This document shows positions 5,391 through 5,633 of a DNA stretch of 5,633 nt, one piece after another. This DNA is from Methanobacteriota archaeon. GTDB taxonomy: Archaea; Halobacteriota; Halobacteria; Halobacteriales; Halalkalicoccaceae. The stretch spans positions 8,363 to 13,995 of the forward strand of contig JADFQH010000042.1 of assembly GCA_022561895.1 (NCBI GenBank), in the 5' to 3' direction. Position numbers and translations under genes: made by a program. Below the pieces are notes generated by a model. It made no database searches. It saw nothing but the letters and a program-made list of their open reading frames with translations, and was not told where the DNA came from. The first letter of the stretch is position 1; each line of letters opens with the position of its first letter.

Positions 5391-5633
5391 GTCGAGATAC
5401 GCTCCGAATCCGTCGGCTCCGTCGGCCCCACTCGAATCGACTTCGGCAAGCGCTCGCTCGAAGCCCTCGCGTGTCAGGAATATCTCCTCGATTTCGCCGC
5501 CCTCGGTGACGTACTCGCGGACGGCGGCGGTCGCGGCCTCTCGGCAGACCGCCTCGATGTCCGCACCAACGTAGCCCTCTGTCTTCGCCGCGAGTTCGTC
5601 GAGATCGATGTCGGACAGCGGTTTCCCACGGGT
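5388..5633 (-). CDS. AAA+ ATPase, CDC48/VCP-type, C-terminal part (runs off the right edge)
   Basis: Only the last 81 residues are present, from a point after the ATP-binding core. Visible are TRGKPLSDIDLDELAAKTEGYVGADIEAV..., that is, the end of the AAA large domain followed by the helical lid. The GYVGADIEAVCREAA stretch carries the sensor-2/GAD motif of classic AAA proteins, and the AAVREYV continuation is typical of haloarchaeal CDC48-type proteins. The tail (GFERALAEVDSSGADGADGFGAYLD) contains a repeated Gly-Ala-Asp/Gly-Ala element and ends at TAA 5388-5390. Walker A and B motifs lie outside the window, so the number of AAA domains is unknown. CDC48-type ATPases unfold proteins, often for the proteasome. 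The MoaD/SAMP-like gene starts 31 bases downstream on the same strand. The AAA lid call is firm; the exact subfamily is less so. Confidence 0.85.
   Translation of the reverse strand, partial: TRGKPLSDIDLDELAAKTEGYVGADIEAVCREAATAAVREYVTEGGEIEEIFLTREGFERALAEVDSSGADGADGFGAYLD

Noticed and set aside
4592..5509. A 305-codon plus-strand open frame covering vapC, the intergenic gap and the MoaD-like gene
   Set aside because: The product is extremely Arg/Ser-rich, unlike haloarchaeal proteins, and it overlaps a PIN-domain gene in another frame and two antisense genes with clear homology.
1..5633. CRISPR arrays, tRNA/rRNA genes, transposases or insertion-sequence ends
   Set aside because: No regularly spaced repeats, no tRNA-like cloverleaf or CCA-type end, no transposase motifs and no paired terminal repeats were seen on reading both strands.

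Overview
The window looks like a chromosomal segment of a halophilic archaeon (Halobacteria). The proteins are rich in Asp and Glu, the DNA is GC-rich, and genes are packed tightly with ATGA or near-zero junctions. Short TTTATAAG-like boxes lie about 25-35 bases upstream of start codons, with little or no Shine-Dalgarno sequence, as expected for the mostly leaderless haloarchaeal transcripts.

Left part (1-2031, minus strand): three consecutive genes encode proteins of the NMT1/THI5/SsuA-like periplasmic-binding-protein fold. Spacing is 2 nt between the first and second and a 4-nt overlap between the second and third, so they should form one operon. The third gene runs off the left edge. None of the three N-termini has a Sec/Tat signal or lipobox, which is unusual for secreted binding proteins. 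They may be cytoplasmic PBP-fold enzymes or binding proteins rather than the exported half of an ABC importer. No permease or ATPase gene is visible.

Middle (2032-4222): a short divergent promoter region separates that operon from two plus-strand genes, a small single-domain cupin and a tungsten-type aldehyde:ferredoxin oxidoreductase (AOR) family enzyme of 564 residues. The two divergent TATA-like boxes are the arms of an 11-bp imperfect inverted repeat, so the two sides may be co-regulated.

Right part (4289-5633): a VapBC toxin-antitoxin pair follows the AOR gene, with a perfect 7-bp inverted repeat abutting the vapB start codon as a candidate autoregulatory operator. Converging on it is a minus-strand MoaD/ThiS/SAMP-like beta-grasp protein ending in Gly-Gly. 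Just upstream of that gene, on the same strand, is the C-terminus of a CDC48-type AAA+ ATPase whose stop codon overlaps the MoaD-like gene's predicted promoter.

Working hypothesis (inference): the signal-less NMT1-like proteins, cupin and AOR form one metabolic module of unknown substrate. The MoaD-like protein could serve tungstopterin synthesis for the AOR, protein modification (sampylation) linked to the AAA ATPase, or both. VapBC is probably an independent addition.
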